The notes beneath the pieces were generated by a model. It did no database searches, was not told the DNA's origin, and saw nothing but the letters and a program-made list of their open reading frames with translations. This document shows positions 47,973 through 57,939 of a stretch of 64,000 nucleotides of DNA, piece by piece. Within the stretch, counting starts at the first letter, position 1; each line of letters starts with the position of its first letter. The stretch is from Sandaracinaceae bacterium (lineage in GTDB: Bacteria > Myxococcota_A > Polyangia > Polyangiales > JAFGIB01), in the NCBI GenBank assembly GCA_017881055.1, contig JADGRF010000101.1, forward strand, positions 31,304 to 95,303, given 5' to 3'. The translations under genes and the position numbers were made by a program.

Positions 47973-49082
47973 GTGAGTACCCCCGTGTCCAGTGAGCGCG
48001 CGTCGCAGCGGCTGTGTCGAGCGCTCGCGCTCGCGTGCAGCCTCGCATGTGCTGTCGTCTGTCTGGCGTCGAGCGTCGGCTGCGAGAGCCGCGCGCAGGC
48101 AGGCCTGGCCCGTGCGCTGACGGGCCGCGGCAAGGTTGCCGTGCTCGGTGGCCCTCACTTGTTGGAGGTTCACGCCGAGGGTGTGCAGCTGCTGGCAGCC
48201 GCTTCGGTGCCGGGGCTGTCGGCGGCGCTCTCGGGTGCGGAGCCGAACGTCGTGGCGTCGACGCTCGCGCGCGCGGGGCTGACCGGGATCGTGGTCGACG
48301 CGCGCGCACAGGACGTCGCGCTGGCGCCGAGCGCGGTTGCGCAGCGCCTGGCCCGCTACGAGAGCACGGCAGGTCTGACCGGCATCTATCTCGCGCCGCT
48401 CGCTGCGTTCTACGGGCTCGACCCGATGCGCGACTGGAGCCCGGCCTTGCGCACGGGCTTGGCTGAAGTGGCGCGCCGCTTGGTGGCGGGTGAGCAGCCG
48501 CCGCGGCTTTCGTCGTTTCCGGAAGCGGTGCGCCGCGTCGAGCCGGTCGAGGTCATGGTGCTCTTGCGCAGTGGAGAAAGACCGCGCCTCTGGCGCTCGG
48601 CCCGCGGCAGCTCGTTCGCACGAGCTCTGCTCACGGCGGCGTCGGTCGCGCGGAAGCGTTGGATCGAACGTGAGCAGGCGATGGGCGGCTCGATCGACAA
48701 GCTCTTGCCGCAGCTGACGATCGACGTGGCGCTGCTCGAGGACGACGGTGAGATCGGGGCTCGTGATCCCGCGTTCGTCGACCGGGTCGTGTCCGCCGAG
48801 CACGGCGTGGCGTACGAGAACAAAGGCGCCTGGCGTTACTACTTGCCCGAGGCGACTCATCAGCCGAAGGGCGTGCGCCCGAGCGCCGCCTACGCGCGCC
48901 TGTTTGCCGAAGACGGCTTGCCGGAGGGGAGCCTCGGCAGCTCCGAGCTGCGACCGTACCGCATGGCCGTGCGTGTGGTCGGAACGTCCGAGGGTGGCGC
49001 GCCCGAGCCGCACGCCGCTGACGTTCACGACGCCATCGGCGACGTCGTTGCGCCGTCCGAAGTGCTGGGCGACTCAAACTGA
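47973..49082 (+). CDS. Lipoprotein of unknown function
   Basis: From the GTG at 47973 (MSTPVSSERAS) the product is 369 aa with a signal peptide (ALALACSLACAVVCL) and lipobox SSVGC, so it should be a lipid-anchored protein. I recognise no family. The mature part is Ala/Arg-rich, with a stretch GKVAVLGGPHLLEVHAEGVQ at the N-terminus and a possible second domain around TIDVALLEDDGEIGARDPAF and YRMAVRVVG. It follows the OMP gene by 11 bp. The 3' end overlaps the convergent GMC oxidoreductase gene by 9 bp. Confidence 0.65.
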   Translation: MSTPVSSERASQRLCRALALACSLACAVVCLASSVGCESRAQAGLARALTGRGKVAVLGGPHLLEVHAEGVQLLAAASVPGLSAALSGAEPNVVASTLARAGLTGIVVDARAQDVALAPSAVAQRLARYESTAGLTGIYLAPLAAFYGLDPMRDWSPALRTGLAEVARRLVAGEQPPRLSSFPEAVRRVEPVEVMVLLRSGERPRLWRSARGSSFARALLTAASVARKRWIEREQAMGGSIDKLLPQLTIDVALLEDDGEIGARDPAFVDRVVSAEHGVAYENKGAWRYYLPEATHQPKGVRPSAAYARLFAEDGLPEGSLGSSELRPYRMAVRVVGTSEGGAPEPHAADVHDAIGDVVAPSEVLGDSN

Positions 49083-50603
49083 CGCGTGTGCAGCTGGCGG
49101 CGGCAGCGAGCGCAGCTTGGGCCGCTCGACATTCGCGAGCCGCTCCGCGGCGCGATACGCGATGGCCATGATCGAATGCTGGGGGTTCACGCCCAAGTTG
49201 CTTGGGAATACGCTCGCATCCATGACGTAGAGCCCCGGCACGTCGTGGCACTGCAGCTGCGCGTCGACGACTGCGTGACCAGGACTCGCCCCCGCGGCGG
49301 CCGTGCCGAAATGATGCGAAGCCATGAGGTGAATATCGCGGCGCGTCACGTGCTCGGCGAGGACCAGCTCGGCCTGCTCCGCACGCGTGAGACGCTCCGG
49401 TACACCCGCGACGCCCGGCAGCACCTCGACGGCGCCGGCCGCGAACATCAGCCGCACCAGCAGCGCGACGCCTTCTTTCAAGGTCGCGACGTCTTCGCGC
49501 AGCGGCTCGTAGCGCACCTGCGGGCTACCGAAGAGCGAGGGACGCACGCGGCCCCGGGCGCGCATACGGATGACGGCGCAGAACTGTGCGAAGTAGTCGA
49601 GCTTGCGCAGGCTGCGTTGCCACTCTTCGCCCGCACCCGGCAAGCGTGCCGCGAGCAACTCGGGCGGTAACGAGATGGACTCGATCTTCATTCCACGATC
49701 ACGCAGCGGCACTTCGTAGGCCTGCGTGGCTCCAAAGCCCATGCCCACCTGATGATCGAAGCGGCCGATCACGGCGGCGCCGGGATGTGCTTGGTAGCCT
49801 TCGCCGACGTTCTTGCGCACGCCGCTCTTCCACAACAACAATGGCGTGTGGATCGCTCCCGCGCACACGATCACGGCGCGCCTCGCGTGCATCCGGAACG
49901 TGCCGCACGCGACACGCGCATCGGCCGTCAGCTGCGTGCCAAGCACGAAGCCAGCGCGTCCGCGATCCAGCTCGATGCGATCTGCGCGGCAGAGCGGGTG
50001 CAGGCGCGCACCTTGGGCGATCGCTCGTGGCACGTACGAGATGTCCATGCTTTGACGCGCACCGTGCGGGCAACCTTGCAGGCAGCGCGCGCTGCCTACG
50101 CAGCGGCGTGCGTTGCGGCGGATCGGCCGGCCCGTCAGACCGAGCGCGTCGCTGCCGGCTTTGAGTAAATCTCCGTTGCCGCCGCGCGTGTCCTCGGCCA
50201 CTTCGCCGATCTCGAGCTCGGCTTCGATGCGTGAAAAGGCGGCATCGAGCGCGCGTTCCTCCAGGAGCTCGCCGAGGCCGTGGCCCGCCGCCCACTCTGC
50301 GCGCACGTCGTCCGGCAGGCGCCAGATGATGCCGGAGTTGACCGCCGTGCTGCCGCCTACGACGCGCCCGAGCAAGAGTGGCATCGGCGCAGGACTGTGC
50401 GTGGCGAGCGTCGCGACGTCGCGCAGCGATTGACTCATCGCATCGAGTAGGCCGAGCGCGCGCTCCTCGGGTGCCAGAGACGGACCTTCTTCCAGCAAGA
50501 TCACCGAGGCCCCGGTCGCGCTCAGCACGCGAGCCGCGGTCGCACCACCCGCGCCCGTGCCGATGACCACGTAGTCGGCGCTGTCTTCGACATGCTTGCT
50601 CAC
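49074..50603 (-). CDS. GMC-family FAD-dependent oxidoreductase
   Basis: The GTG at 50603 overlaps the stop of the upstream gene as GTGA and gives a 509-aa protein starting MSKHVEDSADYVVIGTGAGG. The FAD-binding GxGxxG and the conserved acidic turn LLEEGP are present, then GRVVGGSTAVNSGIIWR. A cysteine-rich insertion (RRCVGSARCLQGCPHGARQS) is typical of the subgroup related to cholesterol oxidase and long-chain alcohol oxidase. The C-terminal active-site region keeps the histidines in MASHHFGTAAAG and VNPQHSIMAIAYR. It oxidises an alcohol, probably a lipid or sterol; the exact substrate is unknown. Confidence 0.9.
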   Translation of the reverse strand: MSKHVEDSADYVVIGTGAGGATAARVLSATGASVILLEEGPSLAPEERALGLLDAMSQSLRDVATLATHSPAPMPLLLGRVVGGSTAVNSGIIWRLPDDVRAEWAAGHGLGELLEERALDAAFSRIEAELEIGEVAEDTRGGNGDLLKAGSDALGLTGRPIRRNARRCVGSARCLQGCPHGARQSMDISYVPRAIAQGARLHPLCRADRIELDRGRAGFVLGTQLTADARVACGTFRMHARRAVIVCAGAIHTPLLLWKSGVRKNVGEGYQAHPGAAVIGRFDHQVGMGFGATQAYEVPLRDRGMKIESISLPPELLAARLPGAGEEWQRSLRKLDYFAQFCAVIRMRARGRVRPSLFGSPQVRYEPLREDVATLKEGVALLVRLMFAAGAVEVLPGVAGVPERLTRAEQAELVLAEHVTRRDIHLMASHHFGTAAAGASPGHAVVDAQLQCHDVPGLYVMDASVFPSNLGVNPQHSIMAIAYRAAERLANVERPKLRSLPPPAAHASV

Positions 50604-51127
50604 GACGCACGTTCTTTGCTTGCCGCCGTCAGCGGCAGACGGCGACGCATACCACTTTCCGCGCGCGTCCCTTGCACGTTGTCGTAGCCCGAACGCGCAC
50701 GCACGGAGGCGGTCCCGAGCAGCGCGAGCGCTGCCGCCAGCTTCAACAGCAGCGTCAGCTCGCGCACTGCGAACGTCGGGTGGCGCAGTAGATCGGCGAG
50801 CAGCACGGCACGCTCTGCGGGCACGAGCTGCGAGATCGTCGCAAAGCGTCCCCAGCGCCAGAACGGTGCAAGCGCTGCGAGCCACACGGCGGTGACCAGA
50901 CCGAACGAGGCCAGGCGTGTGCTCGCGCGGCGCAGGCGCATGAACGCCGACGTGTAGTCGACCTCGCCCGGCAGCGGCGAGAGGCCGACGTCGGACGCGG
51001 GTGCAAAGCCCGCGAGCAACTCACTCGCCCACTTCGTGGTGAGACGCATCACGCGAACGACCTCCGGTTGCGGAGAGCCCGAGCACGAACCGACCAGCGC
51101 AACCACTTCGCGCTTTCGGCCGCTCAT
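50600..51127 (-). CDS. Small membrane-associated partner of the GMC oxidoreductase
   Basis: This 175-aa protein has one or two hydrophobic helices (LASFGLVTAVWLAALAPFW and ELTLLLKLAAALALLGTAS) and otherwise charged sequence. I recognise no family. Its stop overlaps the GMC start as GTGA, so the two are translationally coupled and probably act together, for instance as a membrane tether or small subunit. The residue block MRLTTKWASELLAGFAP near the N-terminus could be a conserved interaction motif. Confidence 0.55.
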   Translation of the reverse strand: MSGRKREVVALVGSCSGSPQPEVVRVMRLTTKWASELLAGFAPASDVGLSPLPGEVDYTSAFMRLRRASTRLASFGLVTAVWLAALAPFWRWGRFATISQLVPAERAVLLADLLRHPTFAVRELTLLLKLAAALALLGTASVRARSGYDNVQGTRAESGMRRRLPLTAASKERAS

Positions 51128-51221
51128 TCAGGTTGTGGCTTGCGGCGCGGCGCGCTGCAATGCGAACAACGCTGTCTACCGCAACGAATTGCGGTGCATG
51201 TGCGCTGCTTCAGGTGAGCAA

Positions 51222-52634
51222 TCAGCCGGCGGCGTTGCGGCTCCCTCGCTCGCGGCTGAGCACCTCGGCCACGCGCTCGTAAAGGTCGCGGAGCTCGAAC
51301 GGCTTGCGCAGGACCGCGTCCGGCTCACCGCCGGGCGCAAGTCGACGCGGTAGCTCGCTGCCGGTCACGATCATCGCGGCATTCACGGTGCCGACGGCTC
51401 GCAGGTGCGCGAGTGCGGCGTCTCCGCGCTGATCGCCGAGCAACAGATCGACGAGCGCGAGCTTGAACGGACCTTGCGCGCGCAACGCTTCGTTGAGGTT
51501 GGCTGCGAGCACGACTTCCGCCCCGCGCATCTGCAGGGCCGTACCAATCATCTCGCGCAGTGAGGGATCGTCATCGAGCACGAGAAAGCGGCCGTCGATG
51601 TGCTCGGACAGGAACACGCCGCTCGAGCGCTTTGCCGAGCTGATCGTGCGCTTGCGAGGCTTTTCCGCGGCGATGGCGCGCGGCAGGTCGATCTGAAAGC
51701 GCGTGCCCCGACCGGGCTGCGTGTCGAGCTCGATGCGGCCGCCGAGATCGCTCACCGCTTGCTTCACCGTGGCGAGGCCAATGCCCGAGCCCGAACGCTT
51801 CGTGGTGAAGTACGGCTCGAACACGCGCGCGCGCACGTCAGGCATCATGCCGGGGCCGTTGTCGCTGATGCACAGGTGCACGGTCTGGCCGGTTGCTGTC
51901 AGCTGGAACGTAACGACGCCGCGCTGAGGCAGCGCTTCCACGGCGTTCACAGCGAGATTCCAGACGATCGACCAGACGTTACCGCGATCACCCGCGACGC
52001 ACAGGCCCGGCGTGATGCTGGTGCGCACCGCGATGCTCTTCTTGAGCGCCTTGGGGATCAGCAAGCGGGCGGCTTCTTCGACGAACGCGGACAGGTCGAT
52101 GACCGGCGCATCGGGCTCGGTTCCGGTTTGACCGCTGACCTCGCCGAGCACCGTGCGCGCGGCGGACCACGCAGTCTCGGCGCTCTTTTCGATCAGGTCG
52201 AGCGCCTCATCGACGCGGGCGCCCTCTTTGGCGAGCCGGGCCCAGCCAGCGATCGCACCGAGCGCATTGGCGAGCTCGTGCGAAACGCGCGCCGAACGGT
52301 CGGTCGCGAGCGCGCGCCGCTGCAGCGCGGCGTCCTCCACCGACGGTGATGGGGCGAGGATGACTTGAACGCGACCGGCGCCGGCAGGCACGAACAACGC
52401 GTGCAAGCCGTGGCTGAACGACAGCTCGCCGCGTTCGCCTTGGCGCGCTCGCCGCACGCATGCGACCGCGGCCGCCGCTTGGTCGCCAGCGATCGGGCGA
52501 ATCGCGGCTTCGAGGTTGCGTGGCGACGCCTGGGTTCCGAGCGCATCGCGCGCAGCGGCATTGAGCCGGAGCGCGCCCGACTCATCTTCTTCCAGCAATG
52601 GAAGCCCGAGGCTTCCGCACAGCCAGTTGATCAA
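51222..52634 (-). CDS. Hybrid sensor histidine kinase with C-terminal receiver domain
   Basis: This 470-aa protein starts at a TTG, the only candidate that keeps the N-terminal PAS-like region (LGLPLLEEDESGALRLNAAA). The H-box is ARVSHELANALGAI (His near 117), followed by the ATPase motifs NLAVNAVEAL, DNGPGM and GSGIGLATV. Residues 345-465 form a receiver: acidic pair LDDDPSLREM, phospho-acceptor Asp in ALVDLLLGD, and the conserved Lys in RKPFE. No membrane helix is present, so it is a soluble sensor. The output partner is not in the window. A phosphotransfer from kinase to its own receiver or to an external regulator is expected from family knowledge. Confidence 0.92.
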   Translation of the reverse strand: MINWLCGSLGLPLLEEDESGALRLNAAARDALGTQASPRNLEAAIRPIAGDQAAAAVACVRRARQGERGELSFSHGLHALFVPAGAGRVQVILAPSPSVEDAALQRRALATDRSARVSHELANALGAIAGWARLAKEGARVDEALDLIEKSAETAWSAARTVLGEVSGQTGTEPDAPVIDLSAFVEEAARLLIPKALKKSIAVRTSITPGLCVAGDRGNVWSIVWNLAVNAVEALPQRGVVTFQLTATGQTVHLCISDNGPGMMPDVRARVFEPYFTTKRSGSGIGLATVKQAVSDLGGRIELDTQPGRGTRFQIDLPRAIAAEKPRKRTISSAKRSSGVFLSEHIDGRFLVLDDDPSLREMIGTALQMRGAEVVLAANLNEALRAQGPFKLALVDLLLGDQRGDAALAHLRAVGTVNAAMIVTGSELPRRLAPGGEPDAVLRKPFELRDLYERVAEVLSRERGSRNAAG

Positions 52635-52732
52635 GAAACAACCCCGCCAGAAAAATGCCGCAACACTGCAAACCTACTCGCGTTAGCTGGGCGAGTCAAC
52701 CGCTACCGGTGCTTACGTACAACTTCCCACAT

Positions 52733-52799
52733 CCCGTAGCACGCGAAAGCCCCCGCTGGCGGTGGCGCGCGCAGGCCGAAAGTGCCGGGGCGCTACGGG
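52733..52799. promoter_or_regulatory. Inverted repeat in the leader upstream of gatC
   Basis: CCCGTAGC pairs with GCTACGGG, and just inside it GCCCC pairs with GGGGC, enclosing about 33 nt. The structure lies about 80 bp before the gatC start, in the 247-bp gap that also contains the histidine kinase upstream region. It could be a leader hairpin of the gat operon or a terminator for the minus strand. No T-run follows on the + strand. Confidence 0.4.
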
Positions 52800-52881
52800 C
52801 GGGCTAATAGCTGATCGAGCCAAGGCCTCGCAACACGCGACGGTGGCTTTCCGGGACCAGTTTGCTATTTTTCGCGCCCCC

Positions 52882-53187
52882 ATGGCCGCCCCGACCATCA
52901 CGATCGACGTCGTGCGACACGTTGCAAAGCTGGCTGCGCTTTCGCTGTCGCCGACTGAAGAAGAGACCATGTGCCGCGAGCTGCGGGCGATTCTCGCCTC
53001 GATGGCGGCGCTCGAGGCGCTCGACGTGAGCGGGGTTCCGCCGACGTTCCACGCGGTTGCGATGCACGGCGGGCTGCGTCCCGACGAAGTTCGCGATTCG
53101 TTTCCGCGCGCGGAGCTGCTCGCTGCAGCGCCCGCCCACGAGGCCGGTGGCTTCGCTGTGCCCAAAGTCATGGACGGGGAAGGTTGA
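52882..53187 (+). CDS. gatC: Asp-tRNA(Asn)/Glu-tRNA(Gln) amidotransferase subunit C
   Basis: This 101-aa protein has the GatC pattern: [19 protein letters not shown] at the start and the conserved tail around [20 protein letters not shown] and [13 protein letters not shown]. It wraps around GatA and GatB and is needed for their assembly. The start is the ATG at 52882; the ORF-track start at 52762 adds unrelated residues. No good ribosome-binding site is visible, so it may be read from a leader. It lies 2 bp upstream of gatA; the gatA ribosome-binding site is inside its last codons. Confidence 0.93.
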   Translation: MAAPTITIDVVRHVAKLAALSLSPTEEETMCRELRAILASMAALEALDVSGVPPTFHAVAMHGGLRPDEVRDSFPRAELLAAAPAHEAGGFAVPKVMDGEG

Positions 53188-53189
53188 TC

Positions 53190-54653
53190 GTGCGCGACGC
53201 AGCCGGCATGGCGGTCACGGAGCTCGCTGCAGCCATCGCGAGCGGTGAGCTGTCGGCGGTGGAAGTCACGCGTGCCACGCTCGCGCGCATCGCGGCGCGT
53301 GACGGTGTGACCCACGCGTATCTGCACGTCGACAGCGAGGGCGCGCTGCAGGCCGCCGCGCAGGTGGATCGTGCGCGTGCGCAAGGCGAGAAGCTTGGCG
53401 TGCTGGCGGGCGTGCCGATCGGCATCAAAGACTGCATGTGCACGCGCGGTCTGCCGACCACGTGTGCGTCGAAGATCCTCGAAGGCTACGTGCCGCCCTA
53501 CGACGCGCACGTCGTGGAGCGCGTGCGCGCAGCCGGTGGCGTGATCGTTGGCAAGCTCAACATGGACGAGTTCGCGATGGGCTCGTCGAACGAGAACTCG
53601 GCGTACGGCACCGCGAGAAACCCCTGGGACAGCGCGCGCACGCCAGGTGGCTCGTCCGGCGGCGCCGCAGCTGCAACGGCGGAAGGCCTCGCGGGCGCGA
53701 CGCTCGGCAGTGATACGGGTGGCTCGGTGCGTCAGCCCGCGAGCTACTGCGGTGTGACCGCGATCAAGCCCACGTACGGGCGCGTGTCGCGCTACGGTCT
53801 GATCGCGTTCGCATCGTCACTCGATCAGGTCGGACCGATCGCGCGCAACGTGCGCGATGCGGCGCGCATGCTCGGTGTGATCGCGGGTCACGATCCGCGC
53901 GATGCCACGAGCGTCACGCGGCCGGTCGACGACTACGAAGCGGAGTGCGGCAAGGACGTCCGGGGCCTGCGCGTCGGTGTGGTCAAGGGGGCGACCGATC
54001 GTGGCTGCGATCCTGCTGTGGTCGAGGCGTTCGCGCGGACGCAGAAGCAGCTGACGGCGCTCGGTTGCGAGCTGGTCGAGGTCGAGCTGCCGCACCAGGA
54101 ACACGCGCTCGCCGTGTATTACATCATCGCGCCGGCCGAGGCGTCGTCGAACCTGGCGCGCTTCGATGGCATGCGGTACGGCCTGCGCGTCAACGGGGAC
54201 GACCTGCGCGACACCTACGCGCGCACGCGCGGCGCGGGCTTCGGCCCGGAAGTGAAGCGCCGCATCATGCTGGGCACGTACGCGCTGTCAGCTGGCTACT
54301 ACGATGCGTTCTATCTGAAAGCGCAGAAGGTTCGCACGTTGATCAAGCGCGACTTCACGCAGGCTTTTTCGCGCTGCGATGTGCTGATCACGCCCACCGC
54401 GCCGACGGCCGCGTTCAAGTTCGGCGAGAAGAGCGGCGACCCGATGTCCATGTACATGCAGGACATCTTCACGCTGCCGCCGAGCCTCGCGGGCATCCCG
54501 GCCGTGAGCGTTCCGTGCGGGCTCTCCCCGGACGGCTTGCCGATCGGCCTGCAAATCTGCGCGCCGGAGCTCGAGGAGAAGCGCCTCGTACGCATCGGTC
54601 ACGCATTCGAGACCGCGATTGCCTGGAACCATCGGCCGCCGAGGTTTTCATAG
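53190..54653 (+). CDS. gatA: Asp-tRNA(Asn)/Glu-tRNA(Gln) amidotransferase subunit A
   Basis: The GTG at 53190 is preceded by GGGGAAGG at 6-bp spacing; it gives 487 aa. GatA releases ammonia from glutamine and sends it to GatB. The amidase signature is complete: catalytic lysine in VPIGIKDCM, cis-serine region [12 protein letters not shown] and nucleophile region [17 protein letters not shown]. The C-terminal part is also typical ([32 protein letters not shown]). The presence of gatCAB means Gln-tRNA and/or Asn-tRNA is made here by transamidation. It is followed by gatB after 2 bp. Confidence 0.97.
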   Translation: MRDAAGMAVTELAAAIASGELSAVEVTRATLARIAARDGVTHAYLHVDSEGALQAAAQVDRARAQGEKLGVLAGVPIGIKDCMCTRGLPTTCASKILEGYVPPYDAHVVERVRAAGGVIVGKLNMDEFAMGSSNENSAYGTARNPWDSARTPGGSSGGAAAATAEGLAGATLGSDTGGSVRQPASYCGVTAIKPTYGRVSRYGLIAFASSLDQVGPIARNVRDAARMLGVIAGHDPRDATSVTRPVDDYEAECGKDVRGLRVGVVKGATDRGCDPAVVEAFARTQKQLTALGCELVEVELPHQEHALAVYYIIAPAEASSNLARFDGMRYGLRVNGDDLRDTYARTRGAGFGPEVKRRIMLGTYALSAGYYDAFYLKAQKVRTLIKRDFTQAFSRCDVLITPTAPTAAFKFGEKSGDPMSMYMQDIFTLPPSLAGIPAVSVPCGLSPDGLPIGLQICAPELEEKRLVRIGHAFETAIAWNHRPPRFS

Positions 54654-54655
54654 AC

Positions 54656-56125
54656 ATGGCCGAGTACGAAACAGTGATTGGGCTCGAGGTGCATGCACAG
54701 CTGACGACGAAGAGCAAGCTGTTCTGCGGCTGCTCGATCGAGTTCGGCGCGCCGCCGAATACGCACGTGTGTCCGGTGTGCCTCGGGCTGCCGGGCTCGT
54801 TGCCGGTCGTGAATGCGGGTGCGGTCGAGCGCGCGATGCGTGCGGCGCTCGCGCTCGGCTGCACCGTGCGTGAGCACAGCGTGTTTGCACGCAAGAACTA
54901 TTTTTATCCGGACCTCGCGAAGAACTATCAGATCTCGCAGTACGAGCTGCCGCTGAACGAGAATGGGCGGCTGGTCGTCGAAGTTGAAGGCACGACGCGC
55001 GAGGTGATCATTCAGCGCATCCATCTCGAGGAGGATGCCGCGAAGAACATTCACGGCGCGGGCTCGGGTGAAAGCACGCTGGTCGACTACAATCGTGCGG
55101 GCACCGCGCTCATGGAGATCGTGAGCGGACCGGACCTGCGCAGCTCGTCCGAGGCCGAGGAGTACTTGAAGCGCTTGCGTGAGATCCTGATGTGCCTCGG
55201 CGTCAACGACGGAAACCTCGAGGAGGGCTCGTTTCGCTGTGACGCCAACGTGTCGATTCGGCCGGTGGGTCAGAAGAAGCTCGGCACGCGTTGCGAGCTG
55301 AAGAACATCAACTCGTTTCGCTTCGTGCGCAAAGCCATCGACTACGAAGTCGCGCGGCAGATCACCGTGGTGTCGGGTGGAGGCACGATCCGTCAGGAAA
55401 CGCGCACCTGGAACGAGACGCAGGGCAAGACGCTGCCGATGCGCAGTAAGGAAGAGGCGATGGACTATCGCTACTTCCCCGATCCGGATCTGCCGGCGCT
55501 AGCTGTGACGCCGGAAGCAATCGAAGCTGCGCGCGCCGCGTTGCCGGAGCTGCCCGAAGCTAAACGTGCTCGGTATCTTGCGGAGCTCGGTCTCACGGCG
55601 GCGGATGCGTCGGTGCTCACGGGGCATCCGGAGATTGCGCGCTACTTCGAAGCGAGCGTGGCTGCGTTGCTTGCGCGCGCGAACAAGCTGACACGCGACG
55701 CTGCTGGCAAGCGCGTGGCGAATTTCGTGCAGTCTGAAGTGCTGCGCTACGCGAAAGCCGATGGGCTGCGCGTCGAGCTGCCGGTCACGAGCGATCACGT
55801 CGCGGAGTTGCTCGCGCTGGTCGAGAGCGGCGAGATCAGCGGCAAGCAGGCCAAGAGCGTGCTGGCCGACGTCATGGCGAGCGGGAAGAGTCCCGCGAAA
55901 GTCGTGGCGGAGCAGGGCTTGAGTCAGGTCAGCGATACGGCGGCGATCGAAGCCGCAGCGCGTGAGGTGCTGGCCGCGAACGCGCCGAACGTCGCGCTGT
56001 ACAAGGCGGGCAAGACGAACGTGATGGGTTTCTTCGTCGGGCAAGTCATGAAGGCCATGAAGGGCGCGGGCAATCCACGCCTGGTCAACGAAGTGCTACA
56101 GAAGCTTTTGTCCGAGGCGCCATGA
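54656..56125 (+). CDS. gatB: Asp-tRNA(Asn)/Glu-tRNA(Gln) amidotransferase subunit B
   Basis: This 489-aa protein begins [20 protein letters not shown]. GatB phosphorylates mischarged Glu-tRNA or Asp-tRNA and amidates it with ammonia supplied by GatA. Diagnostic elements are the cysteine pairs FCGCS and [61 protein letters not shown] and the YqeY-like C-terminal helical domain ([20 protein letters not shown]). Its stop overlaps the mtnA start as ATGA, so mtnA is likely co-translated. Confidence 0.97.
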   Translation: MAEYETVIGLEVHAQLTTKSKLFCGCSIEFGAPPNTHVCPVCLGLPGSLPVVNAGAVERAMRAALALGCTVREHSVFARKNYFYPDLAKNYQISQYELPLNENGRLVVEVEGTTREVIIQRIHLEEDAAKNIHGAGSGESTLVDYNRAGTALMEIVSGPDLRSSSEAEEYLKRLREILMCLGVNDGNLEEGSFRCDANVSIRPVGQKKLGTRCELKNINSFRFVRKAIDYEVARQITVVSGGGTIRQETRTWNETQGKTLPMRSKEEAMDYRYFPDPDLPALAVTPEAIEAARAALPELPEAKRARYLAELGLTAADASVLTGHPEIARYFEASVAALLARANKLTRDAAGKRVANFVQSEVLRYAKADGLRVELPVTSDHVAELLALVESGEISGKQAKSVLADVMASGKSPAKVVAEQGLSQVSDTAAIEAAAREVLAANAPNVALYKAGKTNVMGFFVGQVMKAMKGAGNPRLVNEVLQKLLSEAP

Positions 56126-57234
56126 GCGGTAGCGCTGATTCTAGTGATTCGGCGCGCCTGTCGCGTGCGGCGCTCTCTCACGCGAAGTACTTCGCGGTCG
56201 AGTTCGATCCCGCGACGCTCGAGATCGTGATGCTCGACCAGCGCAAGCTGCCGACGCAGATTGTCTACTATCGCTATCGCAAGCCGGACGAAGTCGTGGT
56301 GGCGATTCGTGACATGGTCGTGCGCGGTGCTCCCGCGATTGGGATTGCAGCTGCGTATGGGCTCGCGCTCTTGGCGTTCTCGGAGCGCGGCGATGCGAAG
56401 AGCTACCTGGTGAGCAACGGTGTCGCGTCGCGCATCCTGAACGCGGCGCGGCCGACGGCCGTGAACTTGGCGTGGGCGATTGCGCGCATGGGCCGACGTG
56501 CCGCGGAGGTTGCGCATGATGCGCCGGAGCTTCGTGCGCAGCGCATGCTGGCGGAAGCTGAAGCGATCCATCGTGAAGACGTGCTGGCGTGCAAGGCCAT
56601 GGGTGCGCTGGGTGCCGAGCGTGTGCCCGAAGGCGCGACCATCCTCACGCACTGCAACGCCGGCGCGCTCGCGACCGGCGGCTACGGTACTGCACTCGGC
56701 GTGATTCGCGCCGCGCACGCGCAGGGCAAGAACATTCGCGTGCTCGCGGACGAGACGCGGCCGTATCTGCAGGGCGCTCGCCTGACTGCCTGGGAGCTGC
56801 ACCAGGATGGCATTCCCGTCGAAGTGATCACGGACTCCATGGCGGCGCACTTCTTTCAGCGCGGCGAGATCGGCTTCTGCGTCGTGGGCAGCGACCGCAT
56901 CGCGGCGAATGGGGATGTCGCGAATAAGATTGGCACCTACGGTGTGGCCGTGCTCGCGAGCTTTCACGGTGTGCCGTTCACGGTCGCCGCACCGTGGAGC
57001 ACCGTGGACCTCGCATGTCCGAGCGGCCTCGAGATCCCGATCGAGCAGCGCTCGCGCGATGAAGTGGCGCGGATCGGCGACCAGATCGTGGTGGCCGATG
57101 GCATTGGTTGTAGGCATCCGGCGTTCGATGTGACACCGGCGCGCCTGGTGACCGAGGTGTTCACGGAGCGCGGTGCGTTCAAGCCCGCGCAGGGCGGTAA
57201 GCCTGCGGATCTGTTGCCGCCCGTGGGCCGTTGA
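56122..57234 (+). CDS. mtnA: S-methyl-5-thioribose-1-phosphate isomerase
   Basis: This 370-aa enzyme of the methionine salvage pathway converts methylthioribose-1-phosphate into methylthioribulose-1-phosphate. It belongs to the eIF2B-like family. Signature residues include [16 protein letters not shown], catalytic cysteine in [39 protein letters not shown] and the aspartate in [19 protein letters not shown]. The ATG overlaps the gatB stop (ATGA). No other salvage genes are nearby, so the coupling to gatCAB is probably incidental. Confidence 0.95.
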   Translation: MSGSADSSDSARLSRAALSHAKYFAVEFDPATLEIVMLDQRKLPTQIVYYRYRKPDEVVVAIRDMVVRGAPAIGIAAAYGLALLAFSERGDAKSYLVSNGVASRILNAARPTAVNLAWAIARMGRRAAEVAHDAPELRAQRMLAEAEAIHREDVLACKAMGALGAERVPEGATILTHCNAGALATGGYGTALGVIRAAHAQGKNIRVLADETRPYLQGARLTAWELHQDGIPVEVITDSMAAHFFQRGEIGFCVVGSDRIAANGDVANKIGTYGVAVLASFHGVPFTVAAPWSTVDLACPSGLEIPIEQRSRDEVARIGDQIVVADGIGCRHPAFDVTPARLVTEVFTERGAFKPAQGGKPADLLPPVGR

Positions 57235-57291
57235 GCTCTCGGCAAGAGCGGCACGTGTGACAGAGGCGCGGCCCTTCAGTAGCATGGAGCC

Positions 57292-57924
57292 ATGAGCGAG
57301 TCGCCGATCGCGTTCTGCATGCAGCGTTTGCCCGAGCTGTTCACCGAGTTGAAGGCGAACGCGGAACGACGCGCGGCGGGCGGCGACAAGCGCGTGGAGG
57401 CGCGGCTCGCAGACGTGAACGCGGCGGGCGTGACCGTGCGTCTGTCGTTCACGGGTGATGGCGGCGGTGAGGTGTTCGTGGCGATGGATCGCGGCGATCT
57501 GCGGGTTACGCGCGAGCGGCCGGAAAAGCCCCCGCTTCGCTATGCGTTGTCGGTTCCCGACTCGGTCGCGCAGCTTGCGCTCGGCTTCTTCTCGCGCCGC
57601 CTGTTGGACGACGCGGCGCAGCACGATGCTCTGCCGGGCTTTGCTTCTGCGCGCGCCGACAAGCTCTTCAGCATGTACAAGTTCGCGTTCGATCTGAGCT
57701 TGTCCGCTGTACCCGAGGCGGGTGACGTGCTCGTGCGTATCGCGCTCGGTCGTGATCTCCCCGCTGCGCCTGAGTTCACGGTGCGCGCGGCGTATCCCGA
57801 GTTGGCGGCTGCGCGTGGACGAGGCGCCGGCATGCAAGAGTTACTGGCCGCGGGCAAGATCGCGATCTCGGGCGACATGGCGAAAGCGATGATGCTCGGC
57901 ATGACGCTCACTCAACTACGCTGA
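57292..57924 (+). CDS. SCP2 sterol-binding-like protein
   Basis: This 210-aa protein ends in MQELLAAGKIAISGDMAKAM, which resembles the last strand and helix of SCP2-type lipid-binding domains (phrases such as LxxGKLxIxGD). The centre (VTVRLSFTGDGGGEVFVAMD, LRVTRERPEKPPLRYALSV) is consistent with the sheet of that fold. No signal peptide, so it is probably cytoplasmic. It may carry or sense a lipid. It follows mtnA by 57 bp in the same direction. Confidence 0.55.
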   Translation: MSESPIAFCMQRLPELFTELKANAERRAAGGDKRVEARLADVNAAGVTVRLSFTGDGGGEVFVAMDRGDLRVTRERPEKPPLRYALSVPDSVAQLALGFFSRRLLDDAAQHDALPGFASARADKLFSMYKFAFDLSLSAVPEAGDVLVRIALGRDLPAAPEFTVRAAYPELAAARGRGAGMQELLAAGKIAISGDMAKAMMLGMTLTQLR

Positions 57925-57939
57925 CCGCGAGCACGCACC

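Noticed and set aside
55924-57837. 637-aa minus-strand ORF over gatB/mtnA/SCP2-like genes
   Set aside because: Antisense to three well-supported genes and rich in Arg/His with no motif.
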